Positions 1 through 11,063 of a DNA stretch of 64,000 bases are shown here, piece by piece. A model generated the notes under the pieces. It ran no database searches and had not been told where the DNA came from. It saw only the letters and a list, made by a program, of their open reading frames with translations. Made by a program: the position numbers and the translations under genes. This DNA is from Nannochloropsis salina CCMP1776 (taxonomy: Eukaryota; Sar; Eustigmatophyceae; Eustigmatales; Monodopsidaceae), in contig SDOX01000008.1 in NCBI GenBank assembly GCA_004565275.1, positions 403,327 through 467,326 of the forward strand, given 5' to 3'. The stretch's first letter is position 1, and each line of letters begins with the position of its first letter.

Positions 1-732
1 GAATCGGCTTCGAGGCGGTCCGAGGCCTCCATGAGCTCCTGCAAGCGGGCCGCCGCGGCGTTCGTCCGTCGTACCTGGTCCTTACCCCGCTCCAAGGCGG
101 CCAGGGGGTCGGCCGAGACACCCCCGTTGGGGGCGTTGGCAGAGGAAGGAGTAGCGGCAGCTCCTGCCAAGTCGCTCGCTCCCGTGGGTTCGGCTGACAA
201 GACAGGCAAACCGATGGCTTCCGGGTCGTATTCTTGCTCGCGGCGTCGAATGCCCTCCACGAACTCGTAGTCGCAATTTTTGGGGTCCGTCCTGATCACC
301 AAGCGGTTTTTGCATGAGGCACATTTCATGTGAAACTCCCATATTTTTGTGGAGAAGTAATTCCCCGCCTGTGTGTGGATTGAACCGGGGGGCGAGCCCA
401 GCAGCTTACAATAAGTGCATGCGACTGGATACATAAGGACTTGTCGCACCTTACCTGAATTTTCTTGGCGTTAAAGCGCACACCTTTACCAATGTGACGA
501 TCACATTTTAAGCACCAGCTGTTGTACGGTAGCTCGAAGCGGATAATTCCACTTTGCGTGTATTGATTGTGCCCTGCATGCGGGAGGAGTTAGCGGTAAT
601 CGAGTGCCCCAGGAAGCCTTCTTCCATGTCACACGCACCTTTAGATCCCGTAATTTTTTTCAAAGAGGATTTTCCATCCCAGTCAGGTGGACGGTAGTAA
701 CCATCGGCTTGCGCGGCTGCCAAAGAGGACAT
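1..732 (-). CDS. YJU2B: Cwc16/Yju2-family splicing factor (CCDC130-like), 3' end outside window
   Basis: Spliceosome-associated protein of the Cwc16 family, expected in the nucleus with the Prp19-related complex. Three exons join in phase: 732-639, 573-455 and 368 to the window edge, with introns of 65 and 86 bp. The first intron has a clear CTAAC branch-point motif before its acceptor. The product opens MSSLAAAQADGYYRPPDWDG, like fungal and animal CCDC130 N-termini. It continues with RFELPYNSWCLKC, GKGVRFNAKK, FSTKIWEFHMKCASC and RTDPKNCDYEFVEG, which are the conserved core of the family. The two CxxC pairs (SWCLKC and MKCASC) are the expected zinc ligands. About 193 residues are visible, ending in an Ala-rich helical stretch. 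It shares a 425-bp upstream region with the aldolase gene. The family assignment is firm. The choice of the CCDC130 branch over YJU2 rests on the N-terminal sequence. Confidence 0.9.
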
Positions 733-1157
733 TCTCTCTGGCGCCTCAGTATGTTATCAGCCGACAGACGACAACGGGCTCAGGACCCTGAGACCAACCG
801 GGGCCAGGATGGTCGACCGTCGAACGATACTCCAATTTCAGATATCTTACAGCAGTCCTGTCTTGCGAGTCGTGTGTGATGCTGAAGATGAAGGCGTGGT
901 TCTAGGGTTTTTCTTGTCACCTAACGGATTTCTTATCCCATGCTGCTCGCTCATCTGATGAGATGAGGGATCAAAACACGCTAGCAACATGTGTCTTCAA
1001 AAAAGAAGCGAGAATCACCAAAATTTTTACGGCTACTAAGCCTTTTAAGACTCGCTTACTTAATTCAGCATGTCTCTCACGGTGCATTAACTTTCATGAA
1101 AGATCGACGCTAACAACCTACTCCACCTCCCCTCCTTGCAGCACCCGGGGCCCGACC
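733..1157. promoter_or_regulatory. Divergent upstream region of the Cwc16-like and aldolase genes
   Basis: This gap separates two gene starts that point away from each other, so it should hold both promoters. The aldolase reading frame is open upstream to an ATG at 963. However, a pyrimidine-rich stretch ending in AG at about 1140 looks like the acceptor of a 5'-UTR intron. No TATA box or other named element was recognised. Confidence 0.4.
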
Positions 1158-2772
1158 ATGTCGACATCATCTCCCTCAAGTGCCCACCAAGCACCCGCGT
1201 CTTCACACGGACTCGAAGCGTATCACCTCAATTTGATGGAGGCCGCGAAGCTGGCTGCTCAATTGACGCAGCATCAAAAAAATGCGCTCGAGACAATTGC
1301 GAATCAGATGGCACGGCCGGGGCGCGGACTCCTAGCAGCCGACGAGAGCGTGCCCACGCTGGGAAAACGCCTGGTAGCCGCTGGATTGGTGAATGATGAA
1401 GAAATGCGAAGGGCGTACCGGGAAGTCCTGTTTTCTCATCCGGATCTGGGTGAATATCTGAGCGGCGCAATCCTTTTCTCGGAGACCCTCGGACAGAGGG
1501 CGGTAAAGGATGCGGAGGGCCGCCTGTTTCCCGCCTTGCTGCAAAGCAAAGGGGTTCTTCCCGGGGTCAAAGTAGATTTAGGCCTGGAACCGTTGGACTA
1601 CAGTGCTCGAGAGACGCATACCAAAGGCATGAATGATTTAATGGAGCGATGTCAGGAGTTTTACGCCCAAGGGGCACGCTTTGCCAAGTGGCGTGCTGTC
1701 ATCCGGATCGACGAAGCAGCTAATCTGCCGACCCGTGCATGCATGCAAATCAACAGTGCAGAGCTAGCTCGCTACGCGGCTATATGCCAGGCATGTGGTT
1801 TGGTGCCGATTGTGGAGCCCGAAATATTGATAGAGGGGGCACATTCAGCTGAGACTTTTGCGAGGGTGACAGAGGCGGCCTTGAGCGAGGTATACTACAC
1901 GCTGGCGCAGGCCAAGGTTTTTTTGGAAGGGTACGTAAACCAGCTTGTGAGGACACGCGAATATCCGCGTTGGCCAGGATCCTGGTCCCCCTGTGGTCAC
2001 TCGCCGTCGTTGGGGCGCCTCTTGAATCGCATTCAGTTCCGCGTGCAACACAGTAGATGAATGTCTTCTTACCCCCCCCAACGCCCAGAACCCTCCTGAA
2101 ACCGCAGATGATCATGCCTGGCGTGGACAGTCCCTCCGAGGGTCGGCCCCGCCCGGAGGAGGCAGCGAGGCGCACGTTAGAGGCCCTACGGAGACGGGTG
2201 CCGCCTGCCGTGCCCGGGGTCGTCTTTTTATCAGGTACACGACAAGGATTCATTTCCTTTCGAGTGTCTCTTTGCGCGTATATTCGGGAGCGTGGAGGCT
2301 TCTCACACACTCTTACCGCCCTTCCTGTCCGGACTCTGCCCCCTCTTCTGGGCCCTTCTATATTGGCAACCGCTCAGGCGGACAAACAGAAGAACAAGCC
2401 ACGCAAAATCTCAACCTCATCAACCAGCTCGCAAAGCAACCAGCTTCTTCCTTGCGGCCTTCCTCTACGACGTGCCCCTGGATCCTGTCCTTCTCCTTCG
2501 GTCGCTCCTTACAGGCCAGTGTGTTGGCGACGTGGGACGGCAAGGACGAAAACTACGAGAAAGCGATGGAAGTTGCCGGAGCGCTGGCAAAAGCGAATGC
2601 ACAGGCCCAGCTAGGCGAGTATCAAGGGCCTCACCCCTCAGTGCTCAAGGGTCAGAGTTTGCACGAGACGAACCGCGGATGGGGCGCTAGTGCAAGGGTG
2701 GGTGGTGGGAAAGGTGAGTCAGCAGCGGGGGCCACGGCGACAGTTTCACCATCGGGAGAAACTGCGGCGTGA
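1158..2772 (+). CDS. FBA: Class I fructose-bisphosphate aldolase
   Basis: Cleaves fructose 1,6-bisphosphate to DHAP and glyceraldehyde 3-phosphate, and makes sedoheptulose bisphosphate in the Calvin cycle, through a lysine Schiff base. Exons 1158-1930, 2089-2234 and 2378-2772 join in phase to 437 residues. Class I marks are GLLAADES near the N-terminus, [22 protein letters not shown], the Schiff-base segment [12 protein letters not shown] (first intron just before it), [11 protein letters not shown] across the second intron, and [18 protein letters not shown]. The start at 1158 has a good ACCATG context. An in-frame ATG at 963 would add 65 residues that look like neither a mitochondrial nor a bipartite plastid presequence, so a cytosolic enzyme is inferred. 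Two oddities: about 12 extra residues before the FSFGR motif, and a C-terminus ending SGETAA rather than the Tyr of animal aldolases. Confidence 0.93.
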
Positions 2773-3377
2773 CGTTCCACGGCAGGAGGAAATGAGGGGG
2801 GAGCAGTCCAGTAGACGGTGATAATCGGGAAGTAAATGATTGTCGTGTGTGGACTTCAGGCGTACAGGACGAGCTGGAGGAATTAAGTCGCGTGGATCTG
2901 GAGGACGCGTGCGGCCTGGGATAAAGTAGACCACCGACATGCAATCTTGGGTGCATGAACTGAGTGATAATGCGTTCACAAAATTAAATGACAATGAAGA
3001 GAAGGAAGATTGCATAGATAGCATTTTCGACGTCAGGCTCGTGCGTACAGGGAGGGATTTTCTTCGGCACACAGTCCTCTGCAATGCCCAGCCTTCCTGC
3101 TAGGGACGTGATATCATCCAAATATCTCCCGCCATGTACCTGTCGCACAGGACGACCCAGTGTCACACCTTTCCAGTCCGAACATTTCTTCTTTGAGTGC
3201 TACTCAGACTTGTGTAATCTATGAAATGCTTTTGCAGTCGTTTCTTCACTCTCAATCCGACGCACACTCGCTTTATGCATCCTCAAGAACATGTCACAGC
3301 ATTTCTCCGACATAAAAATTACTTCTTTCTAGAATACTCTCGTACGTCATTGTTTCAATGCACCTATCGCGATACTT
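2773..3377. other. Convergent intergenic gap, aldolase / NCAPD3
   Basis: Holds the 3' ends of two converging genes. Only short, non-conserved open frames are present. No RNA gene or repeat was recognised. Confidence 0.5.
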
Positions 3378-6300
3378 TCATATATCTTGCATCTCGAGGT
3401 CTACATTGTCTTTCATATTCTCTTTGCTGTCCAAGGGCGACCGACCCACAGTCACATTCCATTCCTTTATCGCCGTTGGTAGCTGTACATTTACATGCAT
3501 ACCCTCTTCCATCTCCTCACCTGCTCTCCCACCACTGTCCGAACCGACACCCCTCCTCTTCCCCGCACTGGCTAGTACCGGTGTCAACGACTGAGAGGCA
3601 GTTCCAGACCCTGGTTGTAGGGCGGCTTTGATGGCTTCCGACGGCGTGCGACTCATATTCATCCCCACGCTGGATCGGCGGAGAGGCGGTGCGGAGCAGC
3701 CAGAGAGCCGAGAACCCGCCCTCTCGCTGTTGCTTCCCGAGGAAAATTCGTTACTTGTCCGCGCTTGCAGGGGCGTCCGTCCCATGACCGAGCCGAGGCT
3801 CGACTGCCGGCATTGACTGTCGCCCAAATTCCTGCTGAGGTTACTGCCTGTGCTTTGACGACCCATGCTCTCGCCGGGGCTCTTGGGCGGATAGGTGGGA
3901 GGAGGCATGGCTGCTTGCGCCTCGGCCTGCGCTTTCAACTCCTTCTCAAATTGCTGCAAGTCGAATTCAATCTCATGGAAGAGTGTAATATTGGTGCTCA
4001 GCGCGTCCTTGACCTCCTCCTTGCTGTGCCGCATCAGTTCCAGAAAGTACTCCATCACATTACGTATCAAAGGGGAATGGGCCCGTTCCAGGCACGCCTT
4101 TAAAGACACCAATTCAGGCACCACGTGCTCCAACAAATGTTTCCGAGAGACTTTCGATAACAGACGACTCTTTGCTGCGGCTGCCGCATCCACTCCATTG
4201 CCGGATCCATCTTCAGCCATCAACGCCTCGGCGTCCTCGTCCTGTCCGCTCGCTCCTGCTCCTCCCTCCCCTCCCCCACCGAAGCCCCGCCCCCCCGCCA
4301 CCTTGATATCAGGGCATTGGAGCACAGTCAACGCATCTCTTATAAGGTTTTCGTCCCGTTTGAGTTTTCGTAGCGCTGCTTCACGCCGGAGCCCTTGAGT
4401 GAAACGACTCGCTCGGTGGTAGCTCTGAATTTTAATGCCTCCTGCTTCCCCGTCTTCGTCCGTAGCGGCACCCAAGATATCTTGGGTCAATTTCGCTGTC
4501 ACCTGAATTCGTTGCTCGTCGCTCATGTGTTGCAGCATGGCTTGATAAATTCGCATCCTCTTAGTGGCCGCGGGCCCACTTCCTTCCAAATCCACCCCCT
4601 CCATTGTGACAGCCGTCCCGCTTTCGGCGCCCTGAGCGAGAGCAGCCTTGTAAGCGTCATGGTCCGAGCATCCGTTTAGCACGACGAGGGCCTCGACGAA
4701 GTGATTCACGAACAAAGAGGGATTCTTGCGGAGGAGAGGGGCGAAAATCATGTAGTCGGCCACTTCGGCGACGCGCGTGTCCTCGTCCACCAGGATGGCC
4801 AGATAGCGATGAAGAAGCAAGCCCCGCCACTTCAGATAGTCTTGGAGGAGAAGTTGGGAGATGAGTGCGAGTGCATGTCGCCTGATCAAAGAGCTTTCGT
4901 CTTGTAGGCAGCGAGCCATGGCCGGGACGTGCCGTTCAACCATAGAGGTGTATCTCACGCAAAGGTCTCCCAGGATGAGCAGGGCGTTTGATTTAATGGC
5001 TGCTGAGCTACTGACAGATAGCTCACGCACAAAGACATTCACGTTCTCCTTAGCAAGGGCCTTGTCGCGTAGGCAAATTTTACCCAAAGCCAAGAAGGCG
5101 TGCGCTCGCACGGAATTTGGGATCTGAACCGGGACTCTGTCCGCCGAAACTGTGGCCTCGACGCTTGTTTCTTCGCCCCCTTTCTTAGTGTCATTCAAAG
5201 GTAGAATCTCTGGTAGCAGGAGGAGGCGAATCAGAGCTGTGGTCGCCGCAGGGATGGGAATGCGAATTAGAGGGCCGCCCCCAGGACTTCCCGGTGCGGG
5301 GGTGTCGGACTTCTTCTTCTTCTTGCCCTTTTCCGCCTGAGAAACCGCTGCGGTGTTCTTGACCTCTTCCTCGTTGGGGCTAAAACCCAGTATCGCCACA
5401 GCGCCCACCAAGAATGTTGCCCGCTCCAGTCGGGACGTGACTTCCGACATACTGTCCTGACTTCCACCCTCCTGACTGCGTGATCCCTCATCGGGTACCA
5501 CAACGAAGCACCGTAAGGCCTTCTCGCAGGCTTCTAACACGTCCAAAGCCGCATTGCGAATAACGGCCGCGCCTTCCGCAGACGTATGGGCCTTGGCCAA
5601 ATGTAATGCGGTGATGGTCTCTAGCGCCGCCCCGCAGTTTTCGGGGGAAAGGCGGGGGTGCAATGAGGAGAGATAGCCTAACAGTTCTTCTGCCAGACCC
5701 GTTCCCAAGTCCACCGGCACATCGGAGGCGATGCGTGCGAAAACTCTTAGGATCTTCCGGGCATCCTCTTCCAATGCGTCGGACTCCGATTTCTCTCCTC
5801 CCAAGCCTTCGAAAGCTCGTCGCCAGCAGGTCACTACGAAGGAAGGCTCCGATGGCAGGACCTTTTTAGGGCCGCTTGGCCTATGGTCGTTGCCCACACT
5901 TGGCTGGAAAGACCCTCCATGATCACTGGCAAGTATAGCTTCAAGTAGAGCCCAGGCCCCACGTCGAAGAGCGGTAGGATTTTCGCTATTTCCCGCGGAA
6001 TTGCTTTCGGGAGCCGCGGAGTCGATAGAAGCGAGGGCGGCACTTTGCAGGGCATCCATCAGTTCCTTGAGCCGACGTGGGGCGACAGCCTGAGCATTTT
6101 GTGCCTGTACTACCAGTCTGATGGCGTTCTGCAAGCATTTGTTCAGGTCCCGCGACGCAACAATGGAGAGTAACTCCCAGACGGTACAGGTGCGTGCATG
6201 AATGGCCGCCTGCTCCCAGATCGCCGCGTTTTCTTTCGTTTTCTCTCCTCCTCCGTCTCCTCCCCATCATCGTCCCCCGTCCCCGCTTGTCCTCGACGGG

Positions 6301-9300
6301 GTCGGGCCTCGCGGCCGGATCTGGACCGTGGGACACCGCTCGCGATCTCCTGACGTTGTCGGTGCCATTCTATGATACGATCCAGGATTACTTCGTGGAT
6401 TAGGTCCACCAGCCGGTTTAGGATACTCTGCTCCGGATCCGCAACCAACGGCAGCACCGCCTTTACCCAGGTCTTTTGTAGGGTCCCGTTGCCGGGGTCG
6501 GCCAAGAGCAGGGAAGAAAGCGAAGCCATGGCTTGCTTGCGCGTCAAGACGGAGACGTCGTTGCAGCGGGTGGCAAAGAGGGCCACGTCCGAGCACGGCA
6601 CCTCTCCCCTTCCGCGTTTCCTCCCGGTGGTCAAGAGGATTTCCAGAGCTTGCAACGCCGCTTTTCGAACCACCGCCTTGTCGTCCTGACAACGACTCCG
6701 GACCAGGCAGACAAGATCTTGGGTCGAAGGGTCGGCCGCTGCCTTCTCGGTGTGCTGCGCCGTGGTCGCTGTGGAGGACTCTCTTTGGCCTTGGCGCGGT
6801 TCTGGAAAGGCTAAGGCAAGGATCGCTTTTCGGAGACCCGGAGGTGCCACGTCTTCTTGCACGGAGAGCAGCATCTCGGAGAGGCAGACCATGGCCCTCG
6901 CGCGCACGGTCGGTGCTTTGTCCACCACGCGCGAGGCGAAGGACTGGACGAGTTCCACGAGAGAGGCCCACGTTGCCTTGACAGCTTCGGCATCAGTGGC
7001 CGCTTCCTTGCCCCCTCCGACTTTAATCTGTTCACTACCGATCTCCGCCGCCGCGTTTCCTCCCGAGGCAGTGACGGTCGCCGACGGCCACGCCCACGTG
7101 GCGTTCACGAAGGAGGCGGCTATCTCCACCCCAAAGGCCCGGTTAGCCACCTTGGTCGATCGCAAGAGTCTCGCCAGGAAGACGATAAAGCGCGGGCCTA
7201 GCTCCGGCGCGACCCGCTGGAGCGCTTCCAGTAAGCTCAAGACGGAGTCCACGAGCCGGGCCCGGACGTCGGCCCGATCTGGGGCATCCGCACACATGTG
7301 CTCGAGGACGGCCAACACGGTCGTGTGCAAATCTGCGGGTACCGTCCGCCTCTTTCCTTTACTCTTCCCTCGGCCGGCGTCAACTGCTGCATCCGAGGAT
7401 TCCGCTATTTCTTGCGTAGCTTGAGTACCCTCGGCTGAGTTTGCGTCCTCCCCGTCCCCCTTGGCGAGGTCTCCTCGTCCTCCCTTTTTGCTCCTCCTCT
7501 TTCCCTTCTCCTTTCCCGGGCCTAGTTTCCCCTCTCCGTCGCCTGCGACCTCCGTCTCTGTTCTGGTTCTGGTTGCAACTTCTTCGTCTACGAGTGCACC
7601 CGTCACCTCCACGTCCATGCCCCCCCCCCCCTCCCCGGATCCTTCGCATCCCCGTCTTGCTGACTATCCTCGGTCACCCCGCACTTTCGGACGTGCGCCC
7701 GCTTCTGCTCCTCTCCCTTCTCAATCAGCGTCCTCAGGACGGCAACCGCCTTCTGGTGGGCACTAGTTCGAGCCCGCGCATCCGAGGGCAGTCCGTTCCT
7801 CCCGGCTTTCATGGTCAAGAGCGGCAGCAGAGCACGCAAGACGATCGGGTTCCCTCCCGGGCCCCCTGCCACCATGATCAAAGCCATGAGCACGCGGCGA
7901 GCGGCCTGGGCCAAGGCTGTCGATGCCGGCGCCAGCGAGTAGACCCCCAGGACGAGCTCCGTCAGCTCGCCTTGGAGGTCATCGTGGGTGCGGAGGCTCT
8001 CAGCGAGGCTGCCCGAGGCGAGCGAGCGATCGAGAGCAACCAGGAGGGACTCCAGGCCCTGATTCGCGTGCAGAGCGGCCAGGTTTTGGCCGGTGCTGTG
8101 GTATGGCAGATGCGGAGGAAGAATAGGTACGAGAGGAGATACGAGCGTCACTTTCTGAGATCGTTCCACCCCTGAGGACGCAGCGGACTTCGACGTGGGC
8201 GGGGGACCTCCACGATGGCTAGAGCAACGACTGGTCTTCGCCATTGAGTCCAAGTTGATAACGTACCGTGTGTTCGAGCGGCCCTTGCGCTGTCCACCGC
8301 GCTCCTTCCTTCTGCCTCTATCGTCATCATCACTGTCCTCCTCCTCCTCCTCCTCATATTGCATCTCCTCCTCCCCACCCTCCTCTGCTGCCTGCGAGGC
8401 ATTCCGACTGCTTGAGGCCCTCGCAGAGCGCCTCGTCCTTCCGGTGTCCGGCGCAACCACTCTTGATGGTTGTCTCTCCTGTCGAATCGGCCCAGGCGTC
8501 ACCACCAGCCCTCCTCCCGCAGCCGCCTCGATCCACGACTTGACGAGCGTGAGGAGGGTGCGAAACATGACTCCGTTGAAGACGCCGTGTGCCGAAGCAC
8601 CGGGCAGATCCATGAGTCTAACGTATGTCTTAGCTGCCAGCCATGGTTCTGGACCTTTATCTGCAAGTGGTGTTGGAAGATAAGAAGAAGCTGGCGTGAG
8701 TGAGGTCCAACGGACATGCCAGGAAGGGTGCTCGAGGAAGCTGCCATTCTCCATCGAATGCCTGGATGCTTTACCGCCAACAGGACGCTCACCTTTGCTA
8801 CTGTACGCCAAGTGTAGCAGAGCAAGGAGGGCTCGATGCCCTGTGTGAGTGTCTCCGCCCCAGGCATGTGACACCAGAGACCAAAACTCTCCTCCATCTT
8901 GGGTCTCTCTCCATTCCTCGATCGCTGCATCAAACGCCTCCCAGGCCTGCGCAGAATTGGAAGCCCACCACGCGAGGGTACGAAAAGGATTGCAGAAACA
9001 GACTTTAGCTATCCGGTACCGGCAGGACGAATGATCTCGTCATTCTGCAGACCTGGCGTCTGATGTAGGCGAGGCATATCCTGCACCTCGATGCCCATGA
9101 TCGAAGACATCGACCTCTTGCTTCTCGTGTCATCAAACATGGCTTGCGAACATGCTCAGGGACAGTGCTAGCCCTATCACGCACCTTGACCGGAGGCAGC
9201 TCCATCGTGTCGAGCAGGTCCATGAGATCGCCGCCGATCACTGCGTTTGCTGTTTCCACACTATCCAATTGGCCAAGGCTGAATGCCTCAAGGGCCTCCA

Positions 9301-9325
9301 CAGTTGATCTTCCAAGCTCCGTCAT
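3378..9325 (-). CDS. NCAPD3: Condensin-2 complex subunit D3 (HEAT-repeat)
   Basis: Non-SMC HEAT subunit of condensin II, a nuclear complex that compacts and resolves chromosomes. The diagnostic stretches follow vertebrate NCAPD3 in order. Near the N-terminus are EFWSLVSHAWGG and the segment around LMDLPGASAHGVF. In the middle are VDKAPTVRARA and NDVSVLTRKQAMASL. Towards the C-terminus are FLALGKICLRDKALAKENV, LCVRYTSMVERHVPAMARC, DYLKWRGLLLHRYLAILVD, RMRIYQAMLQHMSDEQRI and FFLELMRHSKEEVKDAL-like text. At least five exons are needed. The start is ATG at 9325. One well-supported 102-bp intron lies at 8792-8691. The other junctions, near 9170-9000, 7690-7560 and 6390-6225, are approximate because low-complexity Gly/Arg/Lys/Glu text blurs them. 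The C-terminal 200 residues are Ser-rich and probably disordered. Confidence 0.88.
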
Positions 9326-11063
9326 GGCGTTCTACGGTTACGCACAATTTACGGCACAACGGAAAGAAATTTTAGAGGTCAAACACATTTACTTTTGATA
9401 GGAATGAAAGGCTAGTTAAGGAAGGAGAAGAACGGAAATGCCTGGAAAAGATGCCATACGTTTACAAAAGATGCCGCAGCCCCCAAACTATTTGCACGAA
9501 TGTGGGCGATGTCCCTCATTTCAATGCCTTGCGTCGGCAAGCGTTTGTCAGGCAGGAAACGGGAGGAAATGTATGTCGAGGGGGGGTGTCGAATTTCGAG
9601 CGAGCGTGAGAGCGAGCGCAAGCTTGAAGAGAAGAAGAGCGAACGAGAAAAAAAGCGCGAAGACCCTACCTTGGCATGGCGCCTTTACAGGTGATGAGCA
9701 TAGGTTTTGTTCGACCCACAAGCTAGTGTCTTTTTCATGTGAAATTACTTGTCATCGTATTCTGCAAATCGTGACGGTACCTGAGCAGCTCCTATCCCAT
9801 TGATGGTCACAATTAGAGACCGGTGCCGGGGGAAATCGCACTATTAATTAGAGACCGGTGCCGGGGGAAATCGCACGGTGAGGCCCATCTGGCACTGTTG
9901 TCCCTTTGCAATTTTGGCGTCGATGATTTTGTAAACCAGTACATTAATATCATTCAAGTTGAAACGTGAAGCGTTAAAAAAGCTGGTTTGGCCACTTTAA
10001 GGCGATCAACTCTCCACGCACCGACGCACGGAAACATCGGTCTTCTCAATAAAAGATATCTTGTTTCTTGCCGATCACAATGCATAAAATCATGAATTCT
10101 TGCTAAACGCACCCACTAGAGAAGTTTTATATTTAGATTATTTTCTAATATAATATCATTCCGAATGAGAGCTAAAATTTATGCTAAATAAGGTATGGAA
10201 TTAAAAAATCTCACGAAGACAGCGAGATGTTTTCTCGCGTTGGTCGCTTCGAAAATCGAGACTGAATAGCCATTTTTTTCCTTTTTGACGGAGATAGAAT
10301 GTAAATCATTAGCAGAGTGAAAAGTCCTCACACAAGCACACTTTTCAACACTACGGGGTCAAAAGTAGAAGCCCAGGTCCACAACTCTCAGATTGCAACG
10401 CAGCATAGTTCAGCATAGGCTCTCGGAGGGCAAATATTTGGTAAGAACTCTCGCAAGAGGATATTTATTCGTCTTTCAACCTCATTACTACCCTGTATAT
10501 GTAAAATGAATGAAGCAATCGGTGTTGCTTTGCCGAGGATTGGCACAGAGATTCTTCTCCTTGAATACGTTGCATGTCACAAAGGAAAAACTTCGCAGTA
10601 AGTCATCGATCACGAATGATCTTAACTTTTTAATGAATGTGTTGAATACACGAGTGGTGTCTGTCATGTTATTCCTGTAGGAGGTGCTCAAAATGAGAGA
10701 CGTCCAAATCCTGAAGCCCGGGCTCGTTGGGCTGGGGAGGTTTTTGAAAAAGCAGGGGATAAAGAAATGCCCGGGGACATCAGAAGAATCAATCAGAATG
10801 TTTGCAAGCGAATGAAGACTTGGATACTGGACAGACATCATATCCGTAGTCTACAACAATGGTATGCATGCGCCTTGCACGCAGTTTGTCACGCCTTTGT
10901 ACCTTTCTAGCCATTGTTGTTTTTTTCCTTGATCTTAACAATTTGCAGGTCTGTCGCTTCCGTTCCTCTTCTCAGATTCGACTTATCACTATAACTGGAG
11001 AAGAAGTGATTTTTCACTGGGACAACCACTCGCGTCGACCACCGAAATAAAGTTGGTTTGCCG
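9326..11063. promoter_or_regulatory. Long AT-rich divergent region, NCAPD3 / SulP
   Basis: At about 1.7 kb this is the longest gene-free stretch in the window. It lies between two divergent starts, so it should hold both promoters. Base composition is visibly richer in A and T between about 9900 and 10900 than in the flanking genes. It contains the 31-bp direct repeat described separately. A 117-codon open frame on the minus strand (10488-10841) shows no family resemblance and is not called. Confidence 0.45.
9811..9876. repeat. 31-bp perfect direct repeat, two copies
   Basis: The 31 bases starting at 9811 (AATTAGAGACCGGTGCCGGG, then GGAAATCGCAC) recur exactly at 9846-9876, separated by 4 bases (TATT), so the period is 35. 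The unit has a GC-rich core with a small ACCGGTGCCGG palindromic element inside AT-rich DNA. It lies about 490 bp upstream of the NCAPD3 start and 1.2 kb upstream of the SulP start. It may be a duplicated regulatory site or a simple tandem duplication. Confidence 0.9.

Noticed and set aside
369-454. GGTTCAATCC-like tRNA B box on the minus strand
   Set aside because: The flanking bases cannot form a T stem or acceptor stem, and the stretch is an intron of the Cwc16-like gene.
10488-10841. 117-codon open frame on the minus strand
   Set aside because: No family resemblance, no domain pattern, AT-rich context, and no partner exon.
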